A DNA stretch of 64,000 nucleotides from positions 1 to 64,000 of the forward strand of contig JAJPHR010000009.1 in the NCBI GenBank assembly GCA_021325145.1, written 5' to 3'. Under the pieces are notes generated by a model. It saw nothing but the letters and a program-made list of their open reading frames with translations, had not been told where the DNA came from and searched no databases. The position numbers and the translations under genes are program-made. Shown here in pieces: positions 46,542 to 55,350 of the stretch. The stretch comes from Verrucomicrobiota bacterium. Its GTDB lineage: Bacteria; Verrucomicrobiota; Verrucomicrobiia; Limisphaerales; Pedosphaeraceae. Within the stretch, counting starts at the first letter, position 1, and every line of letters starts with the position of its first letter.

Positions 46542-48233
46542 CTACCTTGCTTCCTCGCCCGGCATGGCCACAACCGCCGGTTGGTAGGTCAATTCATCTG
46601 TTTCTCCGGCCTCCCACCAGCGCCAGGAACGGCGATGGCCGGAGATGCCGTAGATGGAGGCCGCGCGGAAGTCCCGGCTCAACCGTGTCATGGCCTGGCC
46701 GCACAAGGTGAAATCAACGATGAACCCAACCGTGAACCAAAAGGCCACGGTAAGCCCCAGGGAACCCAAAGCTGCGCCGAACGAAGTCAGGCCGAGGACA
46801 CCCATCACTCCCAGACTCCCGGCCGCTGGCAAAATCAGGACATATAGTACGCAGTTCAAGCAGGCGAGCGTGGAAGTGCGCGCAGTCAATCCCTGCCACA
46901 ACCCCACCCAACTCAAAGTGTAGGTGTCGGCAATGAACATCCCCATGCTGGCAATAAAAGCCACGCCCAAAACGCCGCCGCCGTCCCACCAACCAGTGGC
47001 TGACATGCCGCCGTCCATCAACATGAAGTCGATCATCAGCAGCGCGATGGCTGGCGCCAGGAAACGCTTCCGCAAGTGGTTGAGCCAGCCTTGCCAGATG
47101 TGTTCCTCGCGCAATGGCGTGCACAGCAGCAGTTCCAGGGCGCCACTGTTCCGGTCCTCGGCGAACCGCCGGCTGGCTTCCCATGCCACCCAGATTTTCA
47201 GCGTCGCATGCAGGCAATACACCACCAGCACGATGGTGCCCGCTCCGAGCCAGCGTTTGTTCATCGCGTAGTAGCCGCCCAGCCAGAAGCCAAACGACGC
47301 CGTCAAAAACAGCCAGATTCCCAGCGAACCACGCCGATTGCGCAGGGCCAGCCAAAGAATCGGGTTCAGCTCAAGCAATTTTTCCTTGCGCGCGCGTTCC
47401 CGCCGGCGGTGCGACGCTCGTTCCCGCCACCAGGTGAGCCAGCGTGGTGCTTCCTTCTTCACCGGTTTGTCCTGCCATGCGTACGGCAGACAGAAAGCCG
47501 CGGCCAGCAGGCAACCCCAACTCAACAACTGGTTCATGCCCAAGGCCGTCCAAAAATAATTTGCCGCCGGCGCATAATTCGCCTCGGGCGTCAGCCAGAA
47601 CGCATAACCGGGACTGAGCAGCAACGTGATTGGATCGGCTGGGAAGGTCCCGCCATGCCACAGCAGGACGATTCCGGGCAGACCCGCCGCCAGTGCCATG
47701 AGGATGAGCACCGCCGCCGCCATCGCTTTGCGGCCATCCCGGCAAAAGGTCGAGGCCAGCATCGCAACCGACAGCGAAAGCAACAGCGTCCCGGACAACA
47801 CCAGCGCGACGCGCATAAACTCTCCCCAGGGCACGCCGCCCAGGAAAAAGCAAAGTCCCAAAATTGGAAGCAGGGCCAGCAAACAATGGATCGCCGGCAT
47901 CGCCATCGCCACCAATTTACCGGCCACGAGGTCCCAACCCGTCAGGTTCGTCAGGAACAACATTCCCAGAGTGCCCAGCCGCTTCTCTTCACTCAGGCAG
48001 TCCGCCGTCAGAATCGGTCCCGAGAGCAAACTGAACCCCATCGCCAGCAGCGTCAGCGCGGTGAACAGATGCCGGCCCAGCGTGGCCGGATTTCCCCCGA
48101 CGCTGACCGTCACCGCCAGCACTCCCAATCCAATTAGCGCGCCCGCCAGACCCGTCCCGCTTCGAACCCGGTAAGTCATCGGCCGCCGCGACAATCGCCG
48201 CAATTCGCGTTGGATGATCGGCAGAAAGTCCAT
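46542..48233 (-). CDS. ABC-2 type permease (long, orphan)
   Basis: 563 residues with about 12 membrane helices in two similar halves. Each half has an ABC-2 type loop (SEEKRLGTLGMLFLTNLTGWDLVAGKL and RRFAEDRNSGALELLLCTPLREEHIWQGWL), suggesting a tandem fusion of two permease units. No ATPase gene adjoins it, so its motor must be encoded elsewhere. Cargo unknown. ATG 48233. Confidence 0.82.
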   Translation of the reverse strand: MDFLPIIQRELRRLSRRPMTYRVRSGTGLAGALIGLGVLAVTVSVGGNPATLGRHLFTALTLLAMGFSLLSGPILTADCLSEEKRLGTLGMLFLTNLTGWDLVAGKLVAMAMPAIHCLLALLPILGLCFFLGGVPWGEFMRVALVLSGTLLLSLSVAMLASTFCRDGRKAMAAAVLILMALAAGLPGIVLLWHGGTFPADPITLLLSPGYAFWLTPEANYAPAANYFWTALGMNQLLSWGCLLAAAFCLPYAWQDKPVKKEAPRWLTWWRERASHRRRERARKEKLLELNPILWLALRNRRGSLGIWLFLTASFGFWLGGYYAMNKRWLGAGTIVLVVYCLHATLKIWVAWEASRRFAEDRNSGALELLLCTPLREEHIWQGWLNHLRKRFLAPAIALLMIDFMLMDGGMSATGWWDGGGVLGVAFIASMGMFIADTYTLSWVGLWQGLTARTSTLACLNCVLYVLILPAAGSLGVMGVLGLTSFGAALGSLGLTVAFWFTVGFIVDFTLCGQAMTRLSRDFRAASIYGISGHRRSWRWWEAGETDELTYQPAVVAMPGEEAR

Positions 48234-48758
48234 GTCAAATCACGCGAGGAGCACAACCCCTTTCATGCGGGGCAGGATACGCCGCACTGAGTGCATTGTC
48301 CAGTCGGTATGGCTCCCGGGAGGGCCGGTATTTTGCCGGCAGCGAAGCCGGCAATGCACAACGATCATGGCTCATTTTCAACCGATAGACACCGCCCAAT
48401 CGCTTTTGGTATGGCCGAACGCGGGAATTCTTCGGGTGGGGCGCGCAGTCCTCTGCGCCGCTCCGTACAACAGGACGGCTCCTTTCGCGCCACGAATTTA
48501 AGCGAACACATGCGAATATTTGACCAAGGCAGGTTTGTTTTGGTTTGTTTTTACTTTGCCTGCCTTGTTCCGCCCCACCCAGCTTCCACATTCGGATTCG
48601 AGCTTTAATCCTTACGGCGGATTAAAGTGGATTAGCTTGGATTGCTTAATTCGCTTTGATTTTACGGCTTGAAGTGGAGGTAATGAAGACACTCGCAAGG
48701 GGACGTGCCTCAAAGGCACGGGTCTTTTCCCTTTCCCTTGCTGCTGGGCGCCAGTTCC
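48234..48758. other. Gene-free stretch rich in inverted repeats
   Basis: 525 bp with no credible gene. It holds GCCGGTATTTTGCCGGC-type stems near 48330-48355, a CAGTCCTCTGCGCC-bearing repeat (48434-48475) related in core to the repeat at 1859-1940, a 9-bp stem CAAGGCAGG/CCTGCCTTG (48525-48533 and 48559-48567), and a hairpin CGTGCC-TCAAA-GGCACG (48704-48720) just past the end of the next minus-strand gene. Confidence 0.6.
48704..48720. terminator. Candidate hairpin behind 48759
   Basis: Six-bp GC-rich stem with five-base loop, 39 bp past the stop of the gene at 48759. On the plus strand it is followed by a T-rich run; on the minus strand it is not, so termination of the minus gene is doubtful. 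Confidence 0.3.
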
Positions 48759-50138
48759 CTAATTCGAACCACCCGCTCTTTGGCTCAGCCTCTCATTGAT
48801 TCTCAGGATTTCCTGAATTGGGATCTCGGTCCAAAAAGCCGCCTGTGAGCGGCCGGAACGGCCCTGGTTTCCCTCGGGCGAGGCTATGGCAAAGTTGCCG
48901 CTGTAAATCCGATTGAGGAATTCGATGCGCACCTCTCCGCGCGGCCCGTCCGGGCACGAGCCGGCGTAGAAGTTCACGAAACTCTTCACTTCGCGCACAT
49001 CCACCGGTGATTCAAACTCAATGTATTCATACTCGCGCCCCGGGGAAGAGCGATGGTCCTTGAAATAGTAACCTTCCGGGGATCGTGGATGTTCAAAGAA
49101 GAGCGTCTCGGCGTCCGGGCGCGGAGTGGCGTAAAGGTCGAGGTCGATATTGTCCTTCCAACGAACGCCGATCTTGAGCGGGCCCACGAACCGCGACGGT
49201 GGACGGGTTTCAGGAACCACATCGCCAGTCAGCCAGTCCACTAGTTGGACGTTGCGCGTGGCCCGGACCATCTCGGGAGTCTTCTGCAGCGGGTCGACCA
49301 CCCAACCGTTGGCCGCAGCGGGTGTGCCCGGAGCCTCCGAACCGAAGGCCCGCATGGCGGTGGCGAGGTCCGGCGAGAACGACCCCATTTGCCCGCCGCG
49401 TCCTTCGATGTAAAGCGACCAAAAGCGTGAGACCTTCTCCCGGTGCAGGTCGCTGAGCCATGGATCGCCGAAATAAACCCAGTAAACCAGCAGCCGTTGG
49501 GCAGAGGCATCGCCGGAATTGAACCCAAAAACCGATTCTTCGCGTGAGACACGCAGATGCCCATCGGAAGGGAAATAACCGTCCACCATTGAAAAAGCCG
49601 GCTCCTGGCTATCCTGGTATAAAGGGCTGCCAATCAAGAGCAGGGGAAGTTTCGCTGACTCTTCCCGAGCCGTTCGCTCCTGGCTCAGGAAATTGCAAAA
49701 CTGCGGCAGACGAATGGCTCCCTCAAAGCCGGGTTTCGGGCCGCTGGGTTTGGCATGTTCATTGGCCAGAAACGCTTTGATCTCGCCAATCGGCCCGGCG
49801 AACTGGTTGGCGCGAGTCTTGGGACTGTTGAAGACATTCGCATTTGGAATCGAGAGTCGTGTGATGCTCTTCAGATTGTACGCATCGTACACTTCCAACT
49901 TCGCGCCGAGCGGAAGCCCCTCGACGATCAATCGCACGAGACCCTGATACACCGGGTCTTTGGCCGTCTTGTCCAGGAACGGTGACATGCCCACGACAAA
50001 CTCCTCCCCGGACTTCCCGCCCTCAGCATCTTTGCGCGCGGCGCCGGTGGTAGAGTCCCCTGTAACAATCGAGTTTGCCGCGCGCGTGATGGAACCAAGA
50101 CAGAAAACCAGGCAGACGACTGAAATAAAAACTCGCAT
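48759..50138 (-). CDS. Secreted protein of unknown function
   Basis: 459 residues from ATG 50138, signal peptide MRVFISVVCLVFCLGSITRA. A TTG eight codons upstream is possible. The mature chain has no recognised domain: a GEEFVVGMSPFLD start, a segment resembling a von Willebrand/caspase-like alpha-beta core (LPLLLIGSPLYQDSQEPAFSMVDG), and a C-terminal beta domain (GVRWKDNIDLDLYATPRP...) like DUF2135-type sandwich domains. It begins 20 bp after the membrane protein gene at 50159 and surely belongs with it. Confidence 0.6.
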   Translation of the reverse strand: MRVFISVVCLVFCLGSITRAANSIVTGDSTTGAARKDAEGGKSGEEFVVGMSPFLDKTAKDPVYQGLVRLIVEGLPLGAKLEVYDAYNLKSITRLSIPNANVFNSPKTRANQFAGPIGEIKAFLANEHAKPSGPKPGFEGAIRLPQFCNFLSQERTAREESAKLPLLLIGSPLYQDSQEPAFSMVDGYFPSDGHLRVSREESVFGFNSGDASAQRLLVYWVYFGDPWLSDLHREKVSRFWSLYIEGRGGQMGSFSPDLATAMRAFGSEAPGTPAAANGWVVDPLQKTPEMVRATRNVQLVDWLTGDVVPETRPPSRFVGPLKIGVRWKDNIDLDLYATPRPDAETLFFEHPRSPEGYYFKDHRSSPGREYEYIEFESPVDVREVKSFVNFYAGSCPDGPRGEVRIEFLNRIYSGNFAIASPEGNQGRSGRSQAAFWTEIPIQEILRINERLSQRAGGSN

Positions 50139-50158
50139 GAGGGTAATCGGGTTGCGGT

Positions 50159-51301
50159 TCAAGTTCCATTGGCTCGGTACGACGTTGTGGCGGCGGTTCC
50201 CGCCAGACGGTTTTCCGGCTCCGCTGAGTCAAGATGACTTCGCACATGATCGGACAACTGCTCGAGGATTATTTGGCGCTTCTGCGTTTGATCCTGCCGG
50301 CGCGCGGCCTCGCGATGAAACATCGATTTTCCGTAGGCCAGCAAGGCCGCCAGTTGATTCTCCAATTTCGCGATATGGCCGTTGGCTTCGCCGAGCCCTT
50401 GACGTTCGCGGGCGATGCTTTCCTCCAACTTGCCTCGCTCCTGATCGAGTTGCGCCGTTGCGGGGTCGCGGGCCAATCGCACCGGGCGATGTCGGGCGTA
50501 AAGATTCGTCATATACATGCCCAGGACCGCCGAAAGGAAAATTTCCGCGACCGCCTGGCCGGCCACCGTGATGACATCGATCCATTTTGCGCCTGAAAAA
50601 TTAAGGCCAGGCGATGCCGTTCCCGTGGAAGGAGCATCAAACACGGTAAGCGAGGCGATTTGGTCGTTGATGCCTTTGGACAGGGTCGGATAGACGCTCG
50701 CGTACGCGCCCACCCAAACCAGCACGCCCAGCACTCCCAGAACCAGACAACTCCACAGATACAGGTCGCGCGCCCTGTTCTCCCGCAAGGAATCCCACCC
50801 GACTTTGATCGCCAGCGCGCCCACGGGCAGAAGCGCCGTCCAGAGATAGGCCCTCAATGGATTTTCCCGAAACGTGATGAATCCGGATTCCAGGAGATTG
50901 AAGGAAATATTGGAAACGCCGAAGGCAATCAAACACACGATGCCGAGGCAGCAAATGGCGAACATGAACCTATCCCAGCCGTTCCAGGGCGGGTTCGGGA
51001 CAGTATCCTCGCAGCCATCGACCATGACCGGAACCAGTCCGGGCCGCCCACTGAGTCGCAGTTCTGTTTCCTTCAGCCTGCCTTCCAGGAACGTCAGCCG
51101 TTCCGCATGCGTCCGCGCCTTCTGCCGGACCTGCTCCCATTCCACCGCGTGATGGTGCAAAAACAAAGCGCGATGATATTCCTCGATTTCGGCGGCTGCG
51201 GCGGCAGCCGCGCCAGGATTCTCAAGCTGGTTCTGAATGAATTCGAGATGAACTGGCGGGGTAATCCCGCCTTCGTTCGATTTTGATGCGGTAGTAATCA
51301 T
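50159..51301 (-). CDS. Membrane protein with flanking coiled coils
   Basis: 380 residues. A helical N-terminal part (IEEYHRALFLHHHAVEWEQVRQKARTHAERL) precedes four or five membrane helices in residues ~110-270 (FMFAICCLGIVCLIAFGV, AYLWTALLPVGALAIKVGW, LYLWSCLVLGVLGVLVWVGAY, AVAEIFLSAVLGMYM). A second coiled coil (LDQERGKLEESIARERQGLGEANGHIAKLENQLAAL) follows. No family recognised. First gene of a two-gene unit with the secreted protein at 48759-50138, which may be its periplasmic partner. Confidence 0.6.
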   Translation of the reverse strand: MITTASKSNEGGITPPVHLEFIQNQLENPGAAAAAAAEIEEYHRALFLHHHAVEWEQVRQKARTHAERLTFLEGRLKETELRLSGRPGLVPVMVDGCEDTVPNPPWNGWDRFMFAICCLGIVCLIAFGVSNISFNLLESGFITFRENPLRAYLWTALLPVGALAIKVGWDSLRENRARDLYLWSCLVLGVLGVLVWVGAYASVYPTLSKGINDQIASLTVFDAPSTGTASPGLNFSGAKWIDVITVAGQAVAEIFLSAVLGMYMTNLYARHRPVRLARDPATAQLDQERGKLEESIARERQGLGEANGHIAKLENQLAALLAYGKSMFHREAARRQDQTQKRQIILEQLSDHVRSHLDSAEPENRLAGTAATTSYRANGT

Positions 51302-51320
51302 GGATTCACCTTGTTTTAGA

Positions 51321-51400
51321 GTCTATCTCGATTAGGCGGACAGTCCTCTGCCCGCCGTCGGCGCGCACCGAGTGACGCGCCCTGGCAGGATAGATTCTTG
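51321..51400. repeat. Dispersed palindromic repeat, copy 2
   Basis: Reverse-oriented copy of the 1859-1940 unit, with the same terminal CTATCTCG/GGATAG arms, CAGTCCTCTG core and GCGCGCACCGAGTGACGCGC block. It lies just behind the BlaR1 gene end and upstream of the membrane protein start. Confidence 0.75.
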
Positions 51401-51487
51401 GCAGACGCATCGCCAGCAGTTGGCTGATATCGACGTCCCACCCGTTCCGTCGGGCCACTGGCCCGACGGAAACGTGCGGGTGGTTCC

Positions 51488-53653
51488 TCATTTGGCTTCT
51501 GGCCTTTCACCGGAGCTATCCGATGATAGTCCCGGCTTCTTCAACTCGTTCCTCTCTTCCTCCAGTCGCTTGATCTGCTGTTCCAAGGTTTTGATTTGCG
51601 CCTGGAGAGTCCCGCGGGCTTCGCGCAGTGCTTCGAGCGCTTTGGCCGAGTTTTCAGATTCCACCGCGCGCATGTCCTCTTCCATGCGCGCAAAATCCTT
51701 GCCTTTCAGCTTGGCGACGTCACGCATCGCCATGTCGGCGGCGCGCTGGCTGGCCCCCACGGCCCGTCGCACTTGCTCGGCTGCCCGTTCAGCCTGTTCG
51801 GCAGCGCGTTTGGATTCAAAGTCAGCGCCGGATTCGGCCGCCAGTCGGTTCGCGTTTTTGTTCCACGAGCCTGAAACGGAATCACGGGAAGCGCCCTTAA
51901 CATCACGGCGCACCTCGAGGTCTTCAAGAATGCGTTCGATTCGGTCCAACCGTTCTTCGATGGACAAATGTCTCTTCATGGACCGCGACGCGGCAGGTGC
52001 CATGGGAGGAACGGGTTCCAATGCGGGTGCCGATGTCGTTGCCAGCTCCGGCAGTGCAGGAGGCGCTGGTGGAACGCTCGATGTCGAGGCAATGTTTGAT
52101 GGCGAATCGTCTTCCGCGGGCTTGTGTCTCGGGCCTGATTCAGCCGTGGACCAATTGGCTGAGGCTGGCGCTGGCGACACGCCTGCGACCAAGACCAGCG
52201 GCGCTGGCGTGGGCGTTGCCCGCGCAGAGTCCTCAACAGAAACCTTCACCGCAGGTGCAACCGAGATCGAGGCAAGCGGCGCAACTGAAACCGCCACGGG
52301 CGCGCTGAGCTGCGCTTCCGGCGCTGACTGTACTTCTACTGCGGGCATAGACTCCGAAGCCGCGTCAGGTTTCGCGGCCTCCGCTGCCGGAGCCGGCTCG
52401 GTGTTCGGCGATTGTGCCAGAACCACACGTGGCCCAGCGTTAATGGCAAGCACTGCGAGCATTGCGGTTGCAGTTGCAAGTATCCCCAGCCGGCCTCCGG
52501 CCAGGCGCGGAGAACGATTTCTTTGAGTGTTCAGTATCATAGTTATCCTTTGTTGCAGTTGACTGTTGTTGTTTGAAACTCCGGGCGCGAGCAGATGTCG
52601 GCGGCGACTCATGCGGCTGGCGACATTGGCAAGCGTCAGCGCATAGGCGCGTGGCCGCCCGCTCGTTTCAAGGACGCGATCGTCACAAGCGATTTCACGT
52701 TCCAATGAAAGCTTTGCGCCAATCCACCAGATTGCCGGATGAAAAAACAGAGTGGCCTGAATGAACTGCTGCGCCAGGTTCCCCCAATCATCCCATCGAT
52801 CCACATGGGCCAGTTCATGCCGCAGCACGTGCTCCACGTCGCTGTCGCCGGCGTCTTTGTCCATTTCCGCGGGCAGAAGCACCACCGGATGAACAAACCC
52901 CAGCACCACCGCCGTGCGATGCGCGTTCGATAGCCTCAATTGGACATTGCGCCTGGTTGCAAGCGAACCGCGAAGTCTGTCGAAGAGCGTTTGCAGAGAC
53001 TGACTCGGGGCGGTGGACGTCCGTTTAACGCGGCGCACTTCTTCGAGGCGGCCGGTGATTAATCCGCAACGGATGCTCGCAAGCACGATCCAGACAGAAA
53101 CCAGACACACGCAGATTGAGCTCGGCAAACGGATGATGGTTTCCGCATTCCAAGCCAGCGCTTTAAGGATCCACTGTCTAAAGAGCGGCCAACGCGTCTC
53201 CGTTGCCTTCGTGTCGGCGCGCCGGTCGGATACGGCATCTTTGCCGGACCATCCATCCGGCGGGAGACTGCCCGGCAAGGATGGTTCTCGCTCGATGTTT
53301 TCGCCAACAGACTCGCCTGGTTGCAAAGCCGGAGGAACTGAATCAGCAGCGACCCAGCCGGCGGTCTTTTCCAAATCAGGCGTCGGAAGCGCTATCTGCG
53401 TTATGCCCGAGGTGCTTCCGGTTTTGGCCGGATTCTCACGATGCGGACGGAAGGAAAGCAGAAGATGTGCGGGAATCAACGCTGTCACAAACAGCAATAC
53501 CCCGAACCAAACCGCATGACGCGTCGCGGCGTTCGTGCGGGCGAACAACCGCACGGCGAATCCCGCGAGCAGGGCGACCAGCACGCCTTGGTAAACACCG
53601 TTTGCCGTCGCACTCAATAGCCGCTCGCAAGCCCCGGAAAAATCCACGCTCAT
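51488..53653 (-). CDS. BlaR1-type M56 membrane peptidase
   Basis: 721 residues. Membrane helices at about 20-37, 47-68, 178-200 and 390-407. The zinc motif HELAH (279-283) lies in VLRHELAHVDRWDDWGN, with a third ligand in LEREIACDD (Glu318 or 320): the M56 peptidase core. Instead of a penicillin-binding sensor domain, the C-terminal 300 residues are an Ala/Pro-rich linker and a long coiled coil (SIEERLDRIERILEDLEVRR, EALREARGTLQAQIKTLEQQIKRLEEE). It probably senses an envelope signal and cleaves the BlaI repressor, whose gene overlaps its start by four bases. Confidence 0.9.
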   Translation of the reverse strand: MSVDFSGACERLLSATANGVYQGVLVALLAGFAVRLFARTNAATRHAVWFGVLLFVTALIPAHLLLSFRPHRENPAKTGSTSGITQIALPTPDLEKTAGWVAADSVPPALQPGESVGENIEREPSLPGSLPPDGWSGKDAVSDRRADTKATETRWPLFRQWILKALAWNAETIIRLPSSICVCLVSVWIVLASIRCGLITGRLEEVRRVKRTSTAPSQSLQTLFDRLRGSLATRRNVQLRLSNAHRTAVVLGFVHPVVLLPAEMDKDAGDSDVEHVLRHELAHVDRWDDWGNLAQQFIQATLFFHPAIWWIGAKLSLEREIACDDRVLETSGRPRAYALTLANVASRMSRRRHLLAPGVSNNNSQLQQRITMILNTQRNRSPRLAGGRLGILATATAMLAVLAINAGPRVVLAQSPNTEPAPAAEAAKPDAASESMPAVEVQSAPEAQLSAPVAVSVAPLASISVAPAVKVSVEDSARATPTPAPLVLVAGVSPAPASANWSTAESGPRHKPAEDDSPSNIASTSSVPPAPPALPELATTSAPALEPVPPMAPAASRSMKRHLSIEERLDRIERILEDLEVRRDVKGASRDSVSGSWNKNANRLAAESGADFESKRAAEQAERAAEQVRRAVGASQRAADMAMRDVAKLKGKDFARMEEDMRAVESENSAKALEALREARGTLQAQIKTLEQQIKRLEEERNELKKPGLSSDSSGERPEAK

Positions 53654-54033
53654 GCATCGTCCCTTTCCGAATTGAGAATCCTTTCCTTGATTTGATCCAG
53701 TTCCTCGGTCGTCAACTCCTCATCCCGCAGGAACGACAGCACCAGTTCGCTTGGCGAACCGGCAAAAAACTTGGACAAAAGCTGGTGAGTCGCTTTCCGC
53801 GCCACCGTGGTACGATCCACTTTCGGCGTAAAGACAAATGCCCGGCCCTCCTTGCGGGAGGAAAGATAACCCTTGGCCTTGAGAATCCGGATCAAGGTCA
53901 GAATGGTCGTGTAGGCGTCCTTGCCGTCGAGCGCCTCGACCACCTCCGCCACCGTGGCGGAACCCCGCGCCCAGATGACCTCCATAATGCGGTGTTCGGC
54001 GTTGGTTAACATGGTTGCTTTTTTGCGCGGCAT
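53650..54033 (-). CDS. BlaI/MecI/CopY family repressor
   Basis: 127 residues. Winged helix LTNAEHRIMEVIWARGSATVAEVVEALDGKDAYTTILTLIRILKAKGYLSSRKEGRAFVFTP followed by the dimerisation helices (ATHQLLSKFFAGSPSELVLSFLRDEELTTEELDQIKERI), a full BlaI match. Binds DNA as a dimer and is cleaved or released when BlaR1 is activated. Its stop overlaps the ATG of BlaR1 (ATGA). A promoter and palindrome lie directly upstream, which suggests self-repression of the pair. Confidence 0.95.
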   Translation of the reverse strand: MPRKKATMLTNAEHRIMEVIWARGSATVAEVVEALDGKDAYTTILTLIRILKAKGYLSSRKEGRAFVFTPKVDRTTVARKATHQLLSKFFAGSPSELVLSFLRDEELTTEELDQIKERILNSERDDA

Positions 54034-54061
54034 AGTAAAGTATTAAATAATTAGTAGTTGG

Positions 54062-54103
54062 AGTTTACGCCTTTTTGGAAGCTCGTCAACTAAAACTTTA
54101 GTT
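54062..54103 (-). promoter_or_regulatory. blaI promoter and operator
   Basis: On the minus strand TTGACG (54089-54084) and TAAACT (54067-54062) are 16 bp apart. A perfect inverted repeat AACTAAA-AC-TTTAGTT (54088-54103) overlaps the -35 box. A dimeric BlaI bound there would block RNA polymerase. Confidence 0.55.
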
Positions 54104-54147
54104 GTTTGTGAAAAAAGTTATTCACCGGCTTCGAAGCGGACCCCCGA

Positions 54148-54408
54148 TCAATGTGACAGATATTCCAGGACCGCCAGCATGATCAATCCAAAGACCAGCG
54201 AGGAAAGCAGCAACCCCAACCCGGCAAACAAAAATCCCCAGAGGAGATAGCGGTCGGCGGGGTTCCACTCCCGCCCGCGGCCAAGCGCCACGGTTCGAAA
54301 CTGCAACACCGCCAGCACGGCCATGGGGATGCCGAACACGGGTATGAGGCTGGCCAGCCCGAAGGCGAAGCACCGCAAAGATCGCTCGATCAATTCGATT
54401 CGGCCCAT
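54148..54408 (-). CDS. Small membrane protein of the secretion operon
   Basis: 86 residues with two membrane helices (FGLASLIPVFGIPMAVLAVLQF and WGFLFAGLGLLLSSLVFGLIMLAVL) separated by a polar loop. It starts 5 bp after the pilin-like gene at 54414, so it is the last gene of the type II-like operon. Function unknown. Confidence 0.6.
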   Translation of the reverse strand: MGRIELIERSLRCFAFGLASLIPVFGIPMAVLAVLQFRTVALGRGREWNPADRYLLWGFLFAGLGLLLSSLVFGLIMLAVLEYLSH

Positions 54409-54413
54409 GGCTG

Positions 54414-54752
54414 CTACTTCCTCTCCGGTGCCGCGATTGACTGCACCGCTTCCGTTGCCGCACGCGGGACCGCGTTCGTACGGGCCGCTTCGGCTTCCAA
54501 CCGGCGGATTTGCCTGCGCTCGACCAGCCGCAGTTCCTGCTTGAGCTGCCAGAGCGTCCTGACATTGCTGGCCACCAGAATCATCAGGATCGCCATCAAC
54601 ACGAGCATGAGCAAAACGGCAGTGCCGCTCTGGGAATGCGAGCTGCGACCTGGGCCGGGGTGGGGACGGCTCGTCCCCACATCACCCCGAACGCGCCGAC
54701 GTGGGGACGAGCCGTTCCCACGTCGGCGATTCTTGTTATCGTTAATGATCAT
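54414..54752 (-). CDS. PilX-like membrane protein of the pseudopilin operon
   Basis: 112 residues from ATG 54752. From about residue 36 the chain reads SGTAVLLMLVLMAILMILVASNVRTLWQLKQELRLVERRQIRR: a single N-terminal hydrophobic helix then a coiled coil, as in minor pilin-like proteins. The first 35 residues (NRRRGNGSSPRRRVRGDVG...) are encoded by a hairpin repeat that matches other sites, so they may have been inserted into an older start. Internal ATGs lie at the helix. Confidence 0.6.
   Translation of the reverse strand: MIINDNKNRRRGNGSSPRRRVRGDVGTSRPHPGPGRSSHSQSGTAVLLMLVLMAILMILVASNVRTLWQLKQELRLVERRQIRRLEAEAARTNAVPRAATEAVQSIAAPERK
54660..54727. repeat. Paired hairpin repeat inside a coding start
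   Basis: GTGGGGACG-GCT-CGTCCCCAC (54660-54680) is followed by a second stem starting GCCGACGTGGGGACGA and closing TTCCCACGTCGGC (54695-54727). A 16-nt part recurs at 33212-33227. It occupies the 5' end of the gene at 54414-54752. Confidence 0.75.
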
Positions 54753-54765
54753 CGGCTCGAATGTT

Positions 54766-55350
54766 TCATCGACTGTCGGCGACCGCTGCCACGCCGCGCT
54801 GGACCGGGACAGCTTCGAACGTCAGCGCTGGCTGGAACCGCCGTTTCGGCTCACGGGTTTTCAACTCCAACTCCCAGCGCCACGCGGTCACCTTCTGGCG
54901 GGCCTCTGGTTCCATCCGCGATGATTTCACGCGATTCAGGACTTCGACCCAGGCTGAATTCTCGTTCGCCCGCCGCAAAATGGCGCCTTGCGACGCGCGA
55001 TAGGTAATCTCGCCGGAGCCGTGCGGAAGATGCAGGAATTGGTCCCCGTTCGATTCTTCCGCGCGCACCGGTCCCGTGGCGGTCCGCACGTCCTCGCGCC
55101 AGCGTTCGCCCGTGGTGAGTGCGCGCGCGATTTGCCCCGCATTGCGGCTGAGGTTCACCGAATTGTCCCAACCGCGATAAAAAACAACGTAACCCATGCT
55201 CACGATTACAAATAGCAATCCGATGTAGATCATGCAGTCCGCGATCAGAATGCCAGATTGCGTTCGTCCCCCGCGGCCCCGGCGCATCCATTTGAGGCGC
55301 TGGATCGATGGGCGAATACGATGCCCATTAACGAATCCGGAAGTCTTCAT
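54766..55350 (-). CDS. Pseudopilin-like protein (GspJ-type position)
   Basis: 194 residues from ATG 55350, overlapping the previous stop by four bases. A basic leader ending RTQSG precedes ILIADCMIYIGLLFVIVSMGYVVFY, a prepilin-like helix cut after Gly; the usual Glu at position 5 is Asp (ILIAD). The rest is beta-rich. By place in the operon it corresponds to a minor pseudopilin. Confidence 0.7.
   Translation of the reverse strand: MKTSGFVNGHRIRPSIQRLKWMRRGRGGRTQSGILIADCMIYIGLLFVIVSMGYVVFYRGWDNSVNLSRNAGQIARALTTGERWREDVRTATGPVRAEESNGDQFLHLPHGSGEITYRASQGAILRRANENSAWVEVLNRVKSSRMEPEARQKVTAWRWELELKTREPKRRFQPALTFEAVPVQRGVAAVADSR

Noticed and set aside
48291..48608. 105-codon plus-strand frame in the repeat-rich gap
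   Set aside because: Made of repeat DNA; no ribosome site or protein-like pattern.
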